Positions 61,563 to 64,000 of a stretch of 64,000 bases of DNA are shown piece after piece. The translations under genes were made by a program, and so were the position numbers. The notes below the pieces were generated by a model. That model ran no database searches, was not told the origin of the DNA, and saw only the letters and a program-made list of their open reading frames with translations. Position 1 is the first letter of the stretch. Each line of letters begins with the position of its first letter. The stretch comes from Alphaproteobacteria bacterium UBA6324 (GTDB lineage: Bacteria; Pseudomonadota; Alphaproteobacteria; CAAGCB01; CAG-977): contig DJSW01000007.1 of the NCBI GenBank assembly GCA_002439085.1, forward strand, positions 62,001 through 126,000. The letters run 5' to 3'.

Positions 61563-63875
61563 ATGCGCCGTATTTTATTCGCTGTCGCCACAATCACCCT
61601 GTCGGCCGGATTCGCGCCGCTTCCGGCGGCCGCCGCGGACGTGACGATCGACACGGACATGGCCGAAATTCTGGATTCCTTTGACGGAAAAGGCGGGCAA
61701 AGCCCCTACACCGTGCCGAACGCGACCACCATTTCCGAAGCGAGCGGCACCCTCGTGTTTTTCGACAACTCGAATTCGTCCGGCAAAAAACCGAAGCTGG
61801 GCGGCAACATCAAAACGAAATCGTCGAACGCTTTGGCAAACACGCTGGAACGCGCCCGCCGCCGCCTGTTCGGCGCGAAACAGCAACAGAAAACCGCCCC
61901 CGCCGCGCCGCCCGTGTTTTCCGACCGTTCCCGCCCCGCGTCGCAAACGGTCGTGGAGCCTACCGGCCGCAAAGTCGGCATTGAACCCAAGTTTCTGGCA
62001 CTGGATTACGACGGCGAAAAAACCGCCGCGTTCATTCCGCCCGACACGTTTGTCGAAGTCCCGTTTTTAAAGCACATTCCCTATTTCTTCAGCCGCATTG
62101 AAATTCTGGGCAACGGCGCGCTGAAAGTCACGGAAACCATTGAACGCGTCGTCGAACCGTCCGAAACGGATTTTTACGGCATCGACCGGTTGTTCCCGAA
62201 ATACCACGCCGACCGGACGGGGCGGAAATACCGCACGAACCTGACCGTTTTAGAGGCAACTCTGGACAAAGCGCCCGTTTCCGCCGTGTTCAAACCAGAC
62301 ATGAACGGCGTCAAGGTCGAATTCCGCGCCGACGCGCCTTTGGCGGCCGGAACGCACGTTTACCAGATCACCTACCTGTACTTTAATAAAATCGCCGAGT
62401 TTAAAAACTCCGGCGACGCGGAAATCCCCGATTTCAAAGAACTGATCTGGGACATCACCGGATCGCATTGGGACATTCCCGTCATGCGCGCCGGCGCCGT
62501 CGTCATTTTCCCGCCCGATTCCACCCTGTATTCCCAAACGGCCGTCACCGGCGGCCCCGAAGGCGTCGGCAACAATTATAAAATATCAAAGGACAAGGAA
62601 AACAACCTGTCCTACATCCTGACGTTCCCGCTGGCGGCGTACGAGGGCATGACCATTCTGGCCAACTGGTCGGAAAAAACGCCGTCCCTGATGCTGCAGG
62701 GCGGCAAAGTGGACAGGTTCATTATTGAACACGGCACGACCGCCGTCGCTTTGATCGCGTTTCTGTTCGTCCTGTCGTACTATCTGGCGACATGGATCAG
62801 CCTGCGCAAAAACCGCGCCGCCCCCGATATCAAAGCCGCCCCGCTGCAGCGCGGCGACCTCAGCCCCGCCGTTTTAAACTACGCCGCCGCGAAAAAGGTG
62901 ACGCCGAAATCGCTGTTCATTTTATTGCTGGATATGGCAGCGAAAGGTTTTCTGGCGTTTGACGAACAAAGCGACGGCACGCCCGTTCTGGTCAAGCTGA
63001 CGGACAAAAAGAACACTCTGACGGCGCAGGAACGGAAAATCGCCGCCCGCCTGTTTTCAAAGGACGACACGTCGTTCACCCTGACCGGCGTCAACGTTTT
63101 GCGGTTGAAACGGATCATGGCCGGATTGCAGAAAGGGGTGGCCGCGGAATACCGCCGGAAATTCACGTCGTTCCCGCACACCTACTTTTTATTCGGCATC
63201 CTGATGGCCGTCGTCGCCGTCGTCGCCCTGTCGTCGATTTCGCTGTTTCCGGCGATCACGGCAATGACATCCGCGGCCGCCGCGATCTGCCTGATCCCCG
63301 CTGTTATCATCGGAATGAAAATTTTTTGCCTGATCCGCGAAGAGGGTTTCAAAAACAGCAAAAGAGCCGTCCTGCGCGCCGCCGCCGTTTTAACGCCCCT
63401 GATCGCCGCCGCCGCCGGATTGGGCGTTTGGTATGCCGTCCAGACGACCGCCGCGACGACCGTTTTCTTTTACGCTTTGGCCGTTTGCATCGGCGTGTTC
63501 AAAGTGCTGTTGCGTTCGCCGTCCGCTTTGGGCGATTCCATTATGGAAAGCGCGCGGGGCTACAAACTGTACCTGTCGTCGCAGGACGACACGCTGCTGG
63601 CCGTCATGCGCAACGCGGAACAAAAGATCAAAGCCCTGTACGCCAAACACCTGCCCTTTGCCGTCGCGCTGGGCGTTGAACAAGCGTGGACGCACCGTTT
63701 CGTCGCGTTCGGCGGCGGGGAAAACAGGTTGAAACCCGATTGGTACAAGGGTAAACTGCCGTTTGACGACGCGTTCGCCGAAACGCTGTTTTCCGAATTT
63801 TCAAAAGCTTTTCCGCAGGAAAAATCCGATAAAACGGGCGCTCGCCCCTCCCGCTTTAAAAAGCGGCCTTTATAA
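61563..63875 (+). CDS. DUF2207 membrane protein
   Basis: This 770-residue protein has a signal peptide (MRRILFAVATITLSAGFAPL) and a long disordered segment (about residues 45-135). The DUF2207 domain follows (about 150-385; FFSRIEILGNGALKVTETIE, GIDRLFPKY), then a membrane helix near 400, a cytoplasmic domain and two or three helices near 540-590 and 620-660. DUF2207 is a common envelope family of unknown function. The start is ATG 61563 or the TTG one codon earlier; AAGGAG is upstream. Confidence 0.85.
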   Translation: MRRILFAVATITLSAGFAPLPAAAADVTIDTDMAEILDSFDGKGGQSPYTVPNATTISEASGTLVFFDNSNSSGKKPKLGGNIKTKSSNALANTLERARRRLFGAKQQQKTAPAAPPVFSDRSRPASQTVVEPTGRKVGIEPKFLALDYDGEKTAAFIPPDTFVEVPFLKHIPYFFSRIEILGNGALKVTETIERVVEPSETDFYGIDRLFPKYHADRTGRKYRTNLTVLEATLDKAPVSAVFKPDMNGVKVEFRADAPLAAGTHVYQITYLYFNKIAEFKNSGDAEIPDFKELIWDITGSHWDIPVMRAGAVVIFPPDSTLYSQTAVTGGPEGVGNNYKISKDKENNLSYILTFPLAAYEGMTILANWSEKTPSLMLQGGKVDRFIIEHGTTAVALIAFLFVLSYYLATWISLRKNRAAPDIKAAPLQRGDLSPAVLNYAAAKKVTPKSLFILLLDMAAKGFLAFDEQSDGTPVLVKLTDKKNTLTAQERKIAARLFSKDDTSFTLTGVNVLRLKRIMAGLQKGVAAEYRRKFTSFPHTYFLFGILMAVVAVVALSSISLFPAITAMTSAAAAICLIPAVIIGMKIFCLIREEGFKNSKRAVLRAAAVLTPLIAAAAGLGVWYAVQTTAATTVFFYALAVCIGVFKVLLRSPSALGDSIMESARGYKLYLSSQDDTLLAVMRNAEQKIKALYAKHLPFAVALGVEQAWTHRFVAFGGGENRLKPDWYKGKLPFDDAFAETLFSEFSKAFPQEKSDKTGARPSRFKKRPL

Positions 63876-63897
63876 CACACAGGAATGAAATTGCATC

Positions 63898-64000
63898 ATG
63901 TCTGATTTATTCAACGCCCCCGCGGCCGGAACGACCAACGAATATTCCGCCAAAGACATCGAAATTCTGGAAGGTTTGGAACCCGTCCGCCGCCGCCCCG
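63898..64000 (+). CDS. parE: DNA topoisomerase IV subunit B (N-terminal part only)
   Basis: Only the first 34 codons are inside the window. The reading, with NEYSAKDIEILEGLEPVRRR, is the start of the type II topoisomerase B subunit; YSAKDIEILEGLEPVRRRP is characteristic of alphaproteobacterial ParE rather than GyrB. It decatenates daughter chromosomes with ParC. An AGGA lies 12 bases upstream. A short hairpin (CCGCTTT/AAAGCGG) lies at the end of the preceding gene. Confidence 0.8.
   Translation, partial: MSDLFNAPAAGTTNEYSAKDIEILEGLEPVRRRP

Overview
This 64 kb window looks like chromosomal DNA of an alphaproteobacterium. The gene blocks that suggest this are yqeY-dnaG-rpoD, plsY-dprA-topA-rnr, a DUF2155 gene next to mlaD, tyrA-pheA, and an RpoD with a long acidic non-conserved region. 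Base composition is moderately GC-rich and the codon pattern is uniform throughout. The standard bacterial code applies, because many genes end in TGA and use TGG for Trp. I see no rRNA, tRNA, CRISPR array, insertion sequence or prophage. The window is mostly housekeeping, with a few accessory genes.

Layout. 1-3.6 kb: the end of an acyltransferase gene broken by an in-frame TGA, a 480-base gap holding a possible structured RNA, a DUF3800 protein and a Bcr/CflA-type efflux pump. 3.6-6 kb (minus): greA, two tandem mlaD-like genes and a DUF2155 gene. 6-21 kb (plus): yqeY-dnaG-rpoD, nucleoside hydrolase-dusA-plsY, dprA-topA-rnr-S41 protease, and rpmG. 21-25.6 kb: an ankyrin protein, then on minus prfC, DUF502, an unknown small gene and a HAD-like protein. 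25.9-36 kb: mazG, a lipase-like protein without its serine, rnhA, a Cys/His-rich small protein, rsmE, a GAF-HD-GYP protein, pmbA, a MarR-type regulator, and the apt/pheA/tyrA operon. 36-40 kb: a prepilin peptidase, a cyclic-nucleotide-binding/TPR protein and an RlmI-type methyltransferase.

40.2-47.3 kb is the most interesting block. It is one tight plus-strand operon with a MerR-type operator/promoter in front. It encodes an exported-looking iron-sulfur aldo/keto reductase, the complete nickel-pincer cofactor pathway (LarB, LarC, LarE), a UreH/RcnA-like putative nickel permease, a NapH/NapG-like membrane polyferredoxin and a membrane metallophosphoesterase. No LarA racemase is present in the window.

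47.3-64 kb: flagellar stator motB/motA (minus), tldD, a GT-C-like membrane protein, a second copy of the HAD-like family, uvrA, a small periplasmic protein, an MBL-fold hydrolase, an M50-like membrane protein, glgC, serA, a DUF2207 membrane protein and the first codons of parE.

The genome is compact. Many genes overlap by 4 nt (ATGA). Several convergent pairs abut or overlap with no terminator between them, whereas other units end in clear intrinsic terminators.
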